A program made the translations under genes and the position numbers. The notes below the pieces were generated by a model. That model saw only the letters and a program-made list of their open reading frames with translations, had not been told where the DNA came from and did no database searches. Positions 56,681-64,000 of a stretch of DNA of 64,000 nt are shown here, one piece after another. This DNA comes from Acinetobacter halotolerans. Its GTDB lineage: Bacteria; Pseudomonadota; Gammaproteobacteria; Pseudomonadales; Moraxellaceae. The stretch spans positions 361,435 through 425,434 of the forward strand of contig NZ_SGIM01000002.1 in NCBI RefSeq assembly GCF_004208515.1, written 5' to 3'. Each line of letters opens with the position of its first letter. Positions within the stretch are counted from its first letter, which is position 1.

Positions 56681-58009
56681 CTAAGACTTGTGATAGCTCT
56701 CTCTTTTATTTGTATATCTGCTATAAAAAAAGATAAACAAACCCACTAAATACAAACAGCCTGAAAGCAGTAGCAGTGAGATTCCTGCGGCATAAAGTAA
56801 CCAAGAGGCGTATAGCACAGCAATGAGTGCAATCCAAATATGCTTAGAACGTTTATTTCGCAAAGATTCTTTTAAGTAAAATGCGGAAACAAGAAAGTAT
56901 GGTAATAAAATCATCACTGAAGAAATTAATAATAACTGCATGTAATTCTTGTCAAAAAAACATACCGCAATCAATGAGATTTGAACCACAATTGAGGTTA
57001 ACCACAATGATGCGATAGGGACATTGTTTCGGTTAGTCTTAAGGAAAAACTGCGGGAATGCTTTATTTTTCGCAGCGAGAAAAGGAATCTCAGTGGCGAA
57101 AAGCGTCCAGCTTAAATAAGAAGAACATACTGAAATAATCAAGCCTAAAGTGATAATGATTGTTCCTGGCAAGCCAATCAATTGTTCTAAAATAGTTGCC
57201 ATGGATGGATTATGCATATCGGCTAATTCTGCGCGGTTGGCTACACCATAAGAAAGCACAGTGACCAAAACGTAGAAACTTAATGCCAGTAATACCCCCA
57301 ATATTGTGGCACGACCAATGTCATTTCGTTTTTTAGCGCGTGATGATAAAACCACAGCACCTTCAATGCCCGTAAATACCCAAAGTGTAATCAGCATCAA
57401 GTTCCTGACTTGTTCCCACACCGGCATTTGTAATGAAAAATCAAAGTAATTCTGCTTAAAAAGTTCAAGTTTGAATGCAATAAAAGTAAAAAAGATGAAG
57501 ATTACAATTGGAATGATTTTGGCAATGGTGGCCATTAAATTGACCAGTGAAGCCTCTTTGATGCCTTGGCTTACCAACCAATGCACCATCCACACAAAAA
57601 TTGAAGAGCCAATCAGTGCATAAAGAGTATTGCCTTCACCGAAATAAACATGATCAGGACGATCTGTAAACATGCCCACGGCAGAAAATGCAATTACTAC
57701 ATATCCCACAATGCCGATAGTTGTACACAACCAATAACCCCATGCGGAACAGAAGCCAATAAGTTCACCGAACCCTTCACGTGCATAATTATAGATACCG
57801 CCGTCTAGGTCAGGGCGTTGCCGAGTTAAATATAAAAAAGCAAAGGCGAGAAAAAGAATTCCCACACCCGTAATGAGCCAAGCCATTAATAAAGCTTCGC
57901 CATTCGCGACAAATGCCATATTTTGAGGGAGGCTGAACACCCCAGATCCGACCATTGAACTGAAGACAAGGGCGGTTAAAGAAAGTAAGCCAATTTTAGA
58001 GGTAGACAT
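56681..58009 (-). CDS. APC-superfamily amino acid permease/antiporter
   Basis: A 442-aa inner-membrane protein with about twelve helices. Opens LLSLTALVFSSMVGSGVFSLPQNM, the first-helix motif of basic amino acid/polyamine antiporters (ArcD/YjdE group), and keeps DGGIYNYAREGFGELIGFCSAWGYW and FTGIEGAVVLSSRAKKRNDIG. It lies nine bases after the homocysteine methyltransferase gene, so an S-methylmethionine or methionine-related substrate is suggested by context, against an arginine/ornithine substrate suggested by sequence. Confidence 0.83.
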   Translation of the reverse strand: MSTSKIGLLSLTALVFSSMVGSGVFSLPQNMAFVANGEALLMAWLITGVGILFLAFAFLYLTRQRPDLDGGIYNYAREGFGELIGFCSAWGYWLCTTIGIVGYVVIAFSAVGMFTDRPDHVYFGEGNTLYALIGSSIFVWMVHWLVSQGIKEASLVNLMATIAKIIPIVIFIFFTFIAFKLELFKQNYFDFSLQMPVWEQVRNLMLITLWVFTGIEGAVVLSSRAKKRNDIGRATILGVLLALSFYVLVTVLSYGVANRAELADMHNPSMATILEQLIGLPGTIIITLGLIISVCSSYLSWTLFATEIPFLAAKNKAFPQFFLKTNRNNVPIASLWLTSIVVQISLIAVCFFDKNYMQLLLISSVMILLPYFLVSAFYLKESLRNKRSKHIWIALIAVLYASWLLYAAGISLLLLSGCLYLVGLFIFFYSRYTNKRESYHKS

Positions 58010-58018
58010 AAAGCAGAC

Positions 58019-58897
58019 TTACTGTTTTAAAAACTTTGAGAGTGTTGAAATGTGTTCTGGACCGATACCACAACAACCACCAATCAGGGTTGCGCCCGCA
58101 TTTTTCCACGCTTGGGCAAATTTTAAATATAGATCAGGGTTTAAGTCAGCACGTACTTCATCTAGACCATCATTGGCCGTTGCTTCACTGTTTTGCGGTG
58201 GAAAAGCATTGGCATAGGCGCCAATTTGTATATGGTCGGGGAGAAGTTTTCTGATTGCTACGATGGCTTGTAAAATAACTTCGGGTTGGCAGCAGTTAAA
58301 CAGCACGGCATCTGCATTTAATCGCTTGAGTAGTTCTGCGACTTGTTCAATGTTTTCACCAGAACGTAAAAGTGGTTTTTCTTGTTGGATTTCATCTTGA
58401 AGGGTGAAAGAAACCCAAAAATCTCGATCATCTTTTGGCAATAAAGCATGGACAGTTTCGACTTCTGCAATACAGGATTGGGTTTCAGCTAGCCAAAAAT
58501 CAACATGTGGAGAAAGTGTTTCTATAATAGGCTTTGCTAATTTCTGAGCTTCTGCTTGTTTAAATAAATCAGCTCGATAAGATCCAAACAATGGTGGCAA
58601 ACAACCCGCAATTAAAACATCTTTGTCACTTTCTGCTACCGCCAGTTTGGCTTGATTCACAGCGACTTGAACTAGATATCTAACTTCATTGTCGAATCTA
58701 TCTTGACCGATATGAAATGGAACGACAGCATAATTATTAGTTGTGATGACTTCGGCGCCAGCTCGAATAAAATCTAAGTGAACCTCTTTCACGATCTCTG
58801 GCGCTTCTGTTAAAGCTAAAGCAGACCATTCTGGTTGACGAAAAGGTGCTCCTCTACGCGCAAGTTCTCGACCAAAACCGCCATCTAATATTTTCAT
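58019..58897 (-). CDS. Homocysteine S-methyltransferase family protein
   Basis: A 292-aa zinc enzyme of the MmuM/BHMT family, which transfers a methyl group from S-methylmethionine or a betaine to homocysteine to give methionine. Zinc ligands are visible: Cys in VLFNCCQPEVI and the Cys pair in GGCCGIGPEHI near the end. The start MKILDGGFGRELARRGAPF matches the family N-terminus. First gene of a two-gene operon with the permease. Divergent from the AraC gene across 278 bp. Confidence 0.88.
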   Translation of the reverse strand: MKILDGGFGRELARRGAPFRQPEWSALALTEAPEIVKEVHLDFIRAGAEVITTNNYAVVPFHIGQDRFDNEVRYLVQVAVNQAKLAVAESDKDVLIAGCLPPLFGSYRADLFKQAEAQKLAKPIIETLSPHVDFWLAETQSCIAEVETVHALLPKDDRDFWVSFTLQDEIQQEKPLLRSGENIEQVAELLKRLNADAVLFNCCQPEVILQAIVAIRKLLPDHIQIGAYANAFPPQNSEATANDGLDEVRADLNPDLYLKFAQAWKNAGATLIGGCCGIGPEHISTLSKFLKQ

Positions 58898-59175
58898 AAA
58901 GTTAAATCATGTTTAATTTTTAAGAAGGCAATTATAATTGAACTAAATAAAGTGTTAAGGGTCAAAAAGACCAAATATTCTTATATCTATATCACATAAA
59001 ATTGATAGCTTATTTTCACATAAATTTTAGCTTCAAAGCTTGAGCTAAAGTCGAACAAAAATTGTTTTCTGTAAAGCATAGTGCGATGGTATACTTTTAA
59101 TTAGATGTTTCTTTAGGATGAAAGAAGCGTGAAACTTTGTTGAGAAACAAATATATATAGCTAGGTGAAAAGGAT

Positions 59176-60165
59176 ATGGAATCACTAAGCCAACCAGACG
59201 TTGAATTTAATCATCACTCACGTAAAGCTGATTTTGCGCAGAACTTGATGTCTTCGATTTGTGGAGAGCATCGACTAGATACAAGTTGTCGTGACGCTTT
59301 AGATTTTCATTACGACGGTATTCGTTTGCCACATAAGCGTATGGCGATTGGTACGATTTGCTACGGTGCAAATGTGGCAATAAATATTTCAAATTTAAAA
59401 GCTTATAGCATTAGCCTACCGTTACAAGGCAAGCAAATACTAAATTTACGTGGTGAGCATTACGCATCAGATCAACAAAATGGATTGATTGTTTCTAATG
59501 CGGATTTACAAGATTTATTGATTGATAAAGAGTGTAAAAAACTTCAGGTTGTTATACCAGAAAGAAGTTTGCAGATCGTCCTTGCTGACTTGCTAAACAA
59601 GCCTGTTGATTGTCCAATTGTTTTCAATCCCAAGATGAATGTCGATGCGGATCAGTTTATTGCTGCATGGTGGAAAAATATCCAGCATTTTTTGCAGTTG
59701 AAATCGCAATACATGGGTTTTTATGGTTTACAGATGTTGTCTGAGGATTATGAAAATTTCGTTATTAAGGCATTATTGTTATCGCAAGAGAATAACTATT
59801 CAAATGAGTTAAAATCTCTATCCAATTATCAAGAACCCGCATATATCCGTAAAGTACGTGACTTCATTGTCGAACATGCCCACGAAGAAATTTGTGCAAA
59901 TGATCTTCAGCAGTTAGCAGGAGTCTCAAAATCAAAACTTTATGAGGAATTTCAACAGTATTACGGCACGAGTCCTATCGCTTATTTAAAAAAATACCGG
60001 TTACAGCAAATTTATAAAATTCTGAGTACCTCTGGTCATTCTAAAAAGATATCCATTTCCCAGTTGGCTTACGAATGGGGATTTAATCATCTCAGTCGTT
60101 TTTCTCAAGAGTATAAAGATGAGTTCGGTGAAAAACCGAGTGAGACCAAAATTAAATTTTTATAA
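59176..60165 (+). CDS. AraC-family regulator
   Basis: A 329-aa regulator with an N-terminal AraC-binding-like domain (cupin_6 type) and a C-terminal double helix-turn-helix (YIRKVRDFIVEHAHEEICANDLQQLAGVSKSKLYEEFQQYYGTSPIAYLKKYRL, residues about 225-280, then the NHLSRFSQEYKDEFGEKPS motif). The domain pair is like AntR/BenR-type activators of aromatic-acid genes. It faces the AAHS transporter tail-to-tail over a shared terminator; regulation of the transporter, porin or cat genes is inferred. Confidence 0.84.
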   Translation: MESLSQPDVEFNHHSRKADFAQNLMSSICGEHRLDTSCRDALDFHYDGIRLPHKRMAIGTICYGANVAINISNLKAYSISLPLQGKQILNLRGEHYASDQQNGLIVSNADLQDLLIDKECKKLQVVIPERSLQIVLADLLNKPVDCPIVFNPKMNVDADQFIAAWWKNIQHFLQLKSQYMGFYGLQMLSEDYENFVIKALLLSQENNYSNELKSLSNYQEPAYIRKVRDFIVEHAHEEICANDLQQLAGVSKSKLYEEFQQYYGTSPIAYLKKYRLQQIYKILSTSGHSKKISISQLAYEWGFNHLSRFSQEYKDEFGEKPSETKIKFL

Positions 60166-60187
60166 TTATCAGTGTTCTTATTGGTAA

Positions 60188-60223
60188 AAAAGCTGATTTA
60201 GTGTTGATGCTAAATCAGCTTTT
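60188..60223. terminator. Bidirectional terminator between AraC and AAHS genes
   Basis: AAAAGCTGATTTAG / CTAAATCAGCTTTT with an eight-base loop, flanked by A and T tracts on either side, suited to convergent genes. Confidence 0.9.
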
Positions 60224-60239
60224 GTTTGTATTTGAAAAA

Positions 60240-61583
60240 TTATGCAGCTTCTTCAAACTTTAGTGGATGTTTAACTTTTGATTTTTCACGGATTACCTTC
60301 AGGCTTAGTGCAATAAATGAAATAAATGTTGGGATAGCTAAAATATAGAATAAGCTACTGAGTCCTAAATCGAATGTGAATATAAGTGAACCAAAGAAGG
60401 CGCCGATAATTGCACCAATTCGTCCAATACCATGCATCCAAGAAACCCCAACTGCGCGGCATGAAGAAGGGTAGGTGAGAGTAGATAGCGGCAATAGCGA
60501 TGATTGTGCACCAGCTAATAATGCACCGATTAGGAAAATGGTAATCCCAAGAAATAAGATATTTGAGCTAACAAAACCAGCAACAATAAATAAGCCAAAT
60601 GCGATTAAATAAGAGTATTTAATGACCACTGTAGGATTTAATTTATCCATATACCAACCCATGATGGTCGCACCGATGACGCCGCCAAATGGGAAAATTG
60701 CTGCAATTAAACTAAATTGTTGGGTGGTAAAACCAGCTGTTTTTAAAATGGTTGGCATCCAACTGGTCAATAGATAAAACACAAGTAAGCTCATGAAGCA
60801 GCACAACCAAAGCATACTTGAACTCCATAAATACTTTCCAAGGACTTGCTTTACAGGACTCACTTGGGTTTGTACTTCTGCTTGCGCCAATTTTAATGTT
60901 ACAGCCTCCGCAAATCCATGTCCTTGAATGGTTTCTAAAATTCGTTGGGCTTCGGTATTTCTATTGGTCTTAATTAAATATTGCGTAGATTCAGGAAGTT
61001 TAGCAATTAAAACTACAACCAGCAGTAATGGCAATGAACCTCCAATGATAATCACTTTTGCCCAGCCTAAACTTTCCAGTAAATAGGCAGATAATAATCC
61101 GCCACAAGATATACCCAACATAAAACCACAACCTGCTAGTCCAGTTAGGAAGGCTTTACGTTTTAATGGCATATATTCGGAAACAATGGTGCTGATATTC
61201 GGCATAGCCGCACCTAGACCAATACCAGTAATAAAACGATAAAGGGTCAGGTCTTGAGTAGAGGTTGCAAAACCACAGAGTACCGTGAAGATAGAGAAAA
61301 TAAGTGTAGTCGAAATGATGACTTTCTTGCGTCCAAATTTATCAGCGAGTGGACCTGAAATAATTGCACCGATAGACATACCCACCAGCGCCGCACTTAA
61401 TACAGGCGCCAGTTCAGGTTTGGTAATCCCCCAATCATCTAATAGCGCAGGTGCGATAAAACCAATAATGCCTGTATCTAATCCGTCACAGAAAAAAACC
61501 AGAAATCCGAGTACGAAAACCAGCCATTGCAGTGGTGAGAGTTTGTCACGATTTATAACCGTGTTTACGTCAATTGTTTTCAT
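60240..61583 (-). CDS. AAHS-type aromatic acid:H+ symporter (MFS)
   Basis: A 447-aa major facilitator with twelve helices. The first helix has the family motif DGLDTGIIGFIAPALLDDWG with the conserved acidic residues, and the 2-3 loop is GPLADKFGRKKVI. Such transporters (BenK, PcaK, MucK) bring benzoate, 4-hydroxybenzoate, muconate or related acids into the cell. It lies 19 bp downstream of an OprD-type porin gene on the same strand, consistent with an uptake pair, and the catD/catF genes lie further upstream. Confidence 0.86.
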   Translation of the reverse strand: MKTIDVNTVINRDKLSPLQWLVFVLGFLVFFCDGLDTGIIGFIAPALLDDWGITKPELAPVLSAALVGMSIGAIISGPLADKFGRKKVIISTTLIFSIFTVLCGFATSTQDLTLYRFITGIGLGAAMPNISTIVSEYMPLKRKAFLTGLAGCGFMLGISCGGLLSAYLLESLGWAKVIIIGGSLPLLLVVVLIAKLPESTQYLIKTNRNTEAQRILETIQGHGFAEAVTLKLAQAEVQTQVSPVKQVLGKYLWSSSMLWLCCFMSLLVFYLLTSWMPTILKTAGFTTQQFSLIAAIFPFGGVIGATIMGWYMDKLNPTVVIKYSYLIAFGLFIVAGFVSSNILFLGITIFLIGALLAGAQSSLLPLSTLTYPSSCRAVGVSWMHGIGRIGAIIGAFFGSLIFTFDLGLSSLFYILAIPTFISFIALSLKVIREKSKVKHPLKFEEAA

Positions 61584-61602
61584 CTTTAATCCTTTAAAGT
61601 GC

Positions 61603-62856
61603 TTAGAATTTTTTGGTGTAATTCACGAATATCCGATTTTCACTAAAATCAGTACCATGTTTTACGTCATAATCGATCCAGATGTATTGAAGGGCTAGAC
61701 CTTTAAGTTCAGGTTGTTGAAAAGAATAGTTCACAATAATGTTAGATTCACTTTCATTGTTTTTAACGTCATCGGTAGTTTTGAAGTTATTGCCATACAC
61801 GTATTTAAGTGTGGTATTAAGCCCAGGAACATAATCTTTAAAATCATAGTTGTAAATGAAGTGATAAGATTTTTCGTCCTTTTTGACGAAGCCTGTAGCA
61901 TTCCAGTTGATAAAATAAAATTCAGGTAAGAATCCATCCAATAATGGATAGGCGGTGTCACCATTCAGTTGCTGATAACCTAATCCAAAGCTGTGATTCT
62001 GAATTTTTAATGTTTCTAGGAGAGCGAAGTTTTGAGAGTCAATTTTGAATTGATGGCTGTTGTCTTGATCATTGAAGTATTTCAGTTTGGAATTTAGTGA
62101 AAAATTTTCTTTTTTCCACGTATGTTCTAGTCCTAAATAATGTTTATTAAAGAGGTTTTCAAGATGGCCAAAGTAATATTCAGCTTTGAGATTTGGGCTA
62201 AATTGATAGCGTAAATCGATGTAGTTTAAGCCATCCGAATATCCAGTTACTCCTTTAGAGGTGAAAGAAAACTTACGAAAATCTTCCTCATTACGTGGAG
62301 AAACTTTATTGACGCGACCAATTTCAAGTTGAAGTTTGTCATTTACTTGGGTACGTAAATTTGTTCCCCAGTAAGAGTTTAGGAGTTGGCGACTTCCATC
62401 AACTACAGTAAATGGGAGATCTAACCAGAGTTCCCCTAGATTTAACAATGTATCTTGATAACCAAGTTTTAAAGTTGCTCCATATTTCAAATAATCGGGT
62501 GCCTGTGACTGATTTAATTTATCGAAAGGCAGAATGGCATCAGCTCGATGTTTATCAGAACTTAATCTCACAGCATATTGAGTTGATGCTTTCGCACCAA
62601 TTTGAATAGGTTCGCCCAACAATTTGAGTGGGCTATCTACCATTTTAGAATCATAAAAGAGTGATGCAGACTGTGACCAACTTCCAACATTTTTAAGCTC
62701 TGGATGGTCAAAATCTCGATCTAGATAGGCATTTTTTAGTGTAAATTTCCACTCTTCATTTGCGGAATGAGTATTTGTAGACACCGTGATGCAACTTAGA
62801 AGGCTAAGTAACATCAGTGGAGTATTGGATCCTATTTTTGACGTCGGTCTATCCAT
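61603..62856 (-). CDS. OprD-family outer-membrane porin
   Basis: A 417-aa outer-membrane protein with a signal peptide (cleavage near THSANE, residue about 32) and a beta-barrel pattern of alternating aromatic strands, ending with a C-terminal Phe (VNYTKKF), as required for barrel assembly. Features like LKNAYLDRDFDH near the mature start and EIGRVNKVSPRNEEDFRKF mid-chain fit OprD/PhaK-like channels for small acids. It lies directly before the AAHS transporter gene, so the two probably act in series for aromatic acid uptake. Confidence 0.85.
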   Translation of the reverse strand: MDRPTSKIGSNTPLMLLSLLSCITVSTNTHSANEEWKFTLKNAYLDRDFDHPELKNVGSWSQSASLFYDSKMVDSPLKLLGEPIQIGAKASTQYAVRLSSDKHRADAILPFDKLNQSQAPDYLKYGATLKLGYQDTLLNLGELWLDLPFTVVDGSRQLLNSYWGTNLRTQVNDKLQLEIGRVNKVSPRNEEDFRKFSFTSKGVTGYSDGLNYIDLRYQFSPNLKAEYYFGHLENLFNKHYLGLEHTWKKENFSLNSKLKYFNDQDNSHQFKIDSQNFALLETLKIQNHSFGLGYQQLNGDTAYPLLDGFLPEFYFINWNATGFVKKDEKSYHFIYNYDFKDYVPGLNTTLKYVYGNNFKTTDDVKNNESESNIIVNYSFQQPELKGLALQYIWIDYDVKHGTDFSENRIFVNYTKKF

Positions 62857-63117
62857 TTTTAATTGCCTTCCTCTGGGAAAATATGCGGTTCCTTCATGTA
62901 ATTAATTTTTCAAAAACAAATAACTACATACACTTGATTGAACCCTTTCCACCTAAGATTAACTATCCAAAATTTCCTTAAATTCATCCATTTTTTCCAA
63001 AAACGATAACTGGTTATTGTTAGGCTATCCGAGATAAGTTTTGATTTTTAAAAGTTTCCCCCATACCTTTGCCGACATTAGAAAAGAGTACCAACTCATT
63101 GAATCTATATTTTTTTT

Positions 63118-63146
63118 GAAAAAAAAAGCCAAGCAAAAGCTTGGCT
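63118..63146 (-). terminator. Terminator of the catF-catD operon
   Basis: AGCCAAGC / GCTTGGCT with a four-base loop and, on the minus strand, a long T tract. It shows catD ends the operon. The rest of 62857-63164 has no gene and must hold the porin promoter. Confidence 0.9.
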
Positions 63147-63164
63147 GTACTGATGTAAGCAAGT

Positions 63165-63941
63165 TTACTGGATAAATTGTTCAACGCGCTGATTAAACGC
63201 ATCAGCCGCTTCAACATTTGAAATATGTGAGGCATCAATTTCAACTAATGTTGAATTTGGAATTTGCTGCTGCATGAATTGTCCATCTGCAATCGTGGTC
63301 ACAGGATCGTGAGTTCCTGCCATAATTAATACAGGTATCGTGATTTGTTTTAGTTCATCGCGAACATCCGCTTTAGCCAAAGCCTCACAACAATTGGCAT
63401 AGCCCAGTGCACTGCCAGCACTTAAGTCGTTACATAGGTGGCTGACAACTGAAGGATGACTTTGGATAAAGGGATCTGTAAACCAACGAGATGCTGCTGT
63501 TGCAGCAATCGATTCTAAACCTTGTTCACGTACCAATTTGGCACGATCTTGCCATGCTTGTTGTTGTCCAATCTTCGCTGCGGTATTGGCAATAATGACA
63601 TGACTAAAACGTGATGGATAATGAATTGCTAACCATTGTCCAGTCAGTCCTCCCATCGAAATTCCACAGAAGCTGGCTTTTTCAATCTTCAAATGGTCAA
63701 GTAAAGCAATCACATCTTCACCCAGCTGCTGCAAGGTGTAAGGACCAGTTGGTGCAGATGATGAACCATGACCACGAGTGTCATAACAAATCACGAAAAA
63801 GCGATCTTTAAAAAAATTAAACTGCTGTTGCCACATCCCAAAATTCGTACCTAGGGAATTGGAGAACACCAGAGCAGGGGCATTTGCATCACCAAATGTC
63901 TGATAATGAATATTTACATCGGCAGATTGAAAAGTGGGCAT
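63165..63941 (-). CDS. catD: 3-oxoadipate enol-lactonase
   Basis: A 258-aa alpha/beta hydrolase that opens beta-ketoadipate enol-lactone in the beta-ketoadipate pathway. The nucleophile Ser sits in FCGISMGGLTGQW (GxSxG), with an Asp in MAGTHDPVT and His in DASHISNVEA completing the triad. ATG 63941 (MPTFQSADVNIHYQTFGD) is preferred to the upstream frame because AGGA lies about 6-9 bases ahead. The preceding gene is a thiolase; F-D order with a terminator after D matches the cat operon (catBCIJFD) of ADP1 rather than the pca operon, so catD is chosen over pcaD. Confidence 0.8.
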   Translation of the reverse strand: MPTFQSADVNIHYQTFGDANAPALVFSNSLGTNFGMWQQQFNFFKDRFFVICYDTRGHGSSSAPTGPYTLQQLGEDVIALLDHLKIEKASFCGISMGGLTGQWLAIHYPSRFSHVIIANTAAKIGQQQAWQDRAKLVREQGLESIAATAASRWFTDPFIQSHPSVVSHLCNDLSAGSALGYANCCEALAKADVRDELKQITIPVLIMAGTHDPVTTIADGQFMQQQIPNSTLVEIDASHISNVEAADAFNQRVEQFIQ

Positions 63942-63951
63942 GAGCTGTTCC

Positions 63952-64000
63952 TTAATTCTGTTGCATACGTTCAATAATCAAAGCGATGCCTTGACCCACA
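63952..64000 (-). CDS. catF: 3-oxoadipyl-CoA thiolase, last codons only
   Basis: Fifteen codons plus stop: VGQGIALIIERMQQN, the C-terminal end of the CatF/PcaF thiolase (the VGQGIA motif follows the active-site Cys loop). The stop lies ten bases before catD. Everything upstream is outside the window. Confidence 0.7.
   Translation of the reverse strand, partial: VGQGIALIIERMQQN

Overview
The window is AT-rich gammaproteobacterial DNA that I read as Acinetobacter. The grounds are an ADP1-like catF-catD junction at the right end, an AAHS-type aromatic-acid transporter next to an OprD-type porin, an Acinetobacter-style endolysin remnant, and the codon and base composition. Species cannot be fixed from the sequence alone.

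Layout. (1) 1-8.1 kb is core genome: epmB (partial) divergent from efp, cstA with its small ybdD-like partner, then a MoxR / DUF58 / transglutaminase operon. (2) 8.15-17.8 kb is a decayed prophage (about 9.6 kb) in a tRNA-Val(GAC) gene. It keeps a 3' integrase scrap, holin-like genes, an endolysin and an antirepressor that each carry an in-frame TGA, an Arc/Mnt-like divergent repressor pair around two abutting palindromes, and cargo that includes a 207-aa protein paired with an XRE-ImmA metallopeptidase. The right end carries a partial tRNA copy whose T-stem differs from the intact tRNA by paired, compensating changes. (3) 17.8-25.5 kb is core: a pirin, argG, a LysR/EamA exporter pair, fadH and tRNA-Ser(UGA). 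(4) 25.56-46.75 kb is a 21.1-kb genomic island bounded by 55-bp perfect direct repeats made of the tRNA-Ser 3' end and its terminator. It holds a LysR-azoreductase-DoxX-GST module, an AlpA regulator, four small secreted proteins that look related, a YD-repeat/RHS toxin divided between two separately exported polypeptides plus a probable immunity gene, a giant DUF4011-type helicase interrupted by an early stop, and a dead P4-type integrase. (5) 46.9-51.4 kb holds xseB and an xseA gene broken in two by a LysR / old-yellow-enzyme / pirin / isochorismatase-like cassette with outer-membrane-factor debris at its edge. (6) 51.7-56.4 kb has two paralogous 365-388-aa proteins of unknown function, a LysR regulator and another OYE-family oxidoreductase. 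(7) 56.7-64 kb has a permease plus homocysteine methyltransferase, an AraC regulator, an AAHS transporter, an OprD-type porin, and the catD/catF end of a beta-ketoadipate operon.

How the parts work together. Core genes cover EF-P modification, peptide/pyruvate uptake, arginine synthesis, unsaturated fatty acid oxidation and aromatic catabolism. The accessory regions are rich in flavin/quinone redox chemistry under LysR control and in conflict genes (split RHS toxin with immunity, ImmA pair, helicase). Both islands are probably immobile because their integrases are broken. The least explained parts are the split RHS protein with its surrounding small secreted proteins and the ImmA pair.
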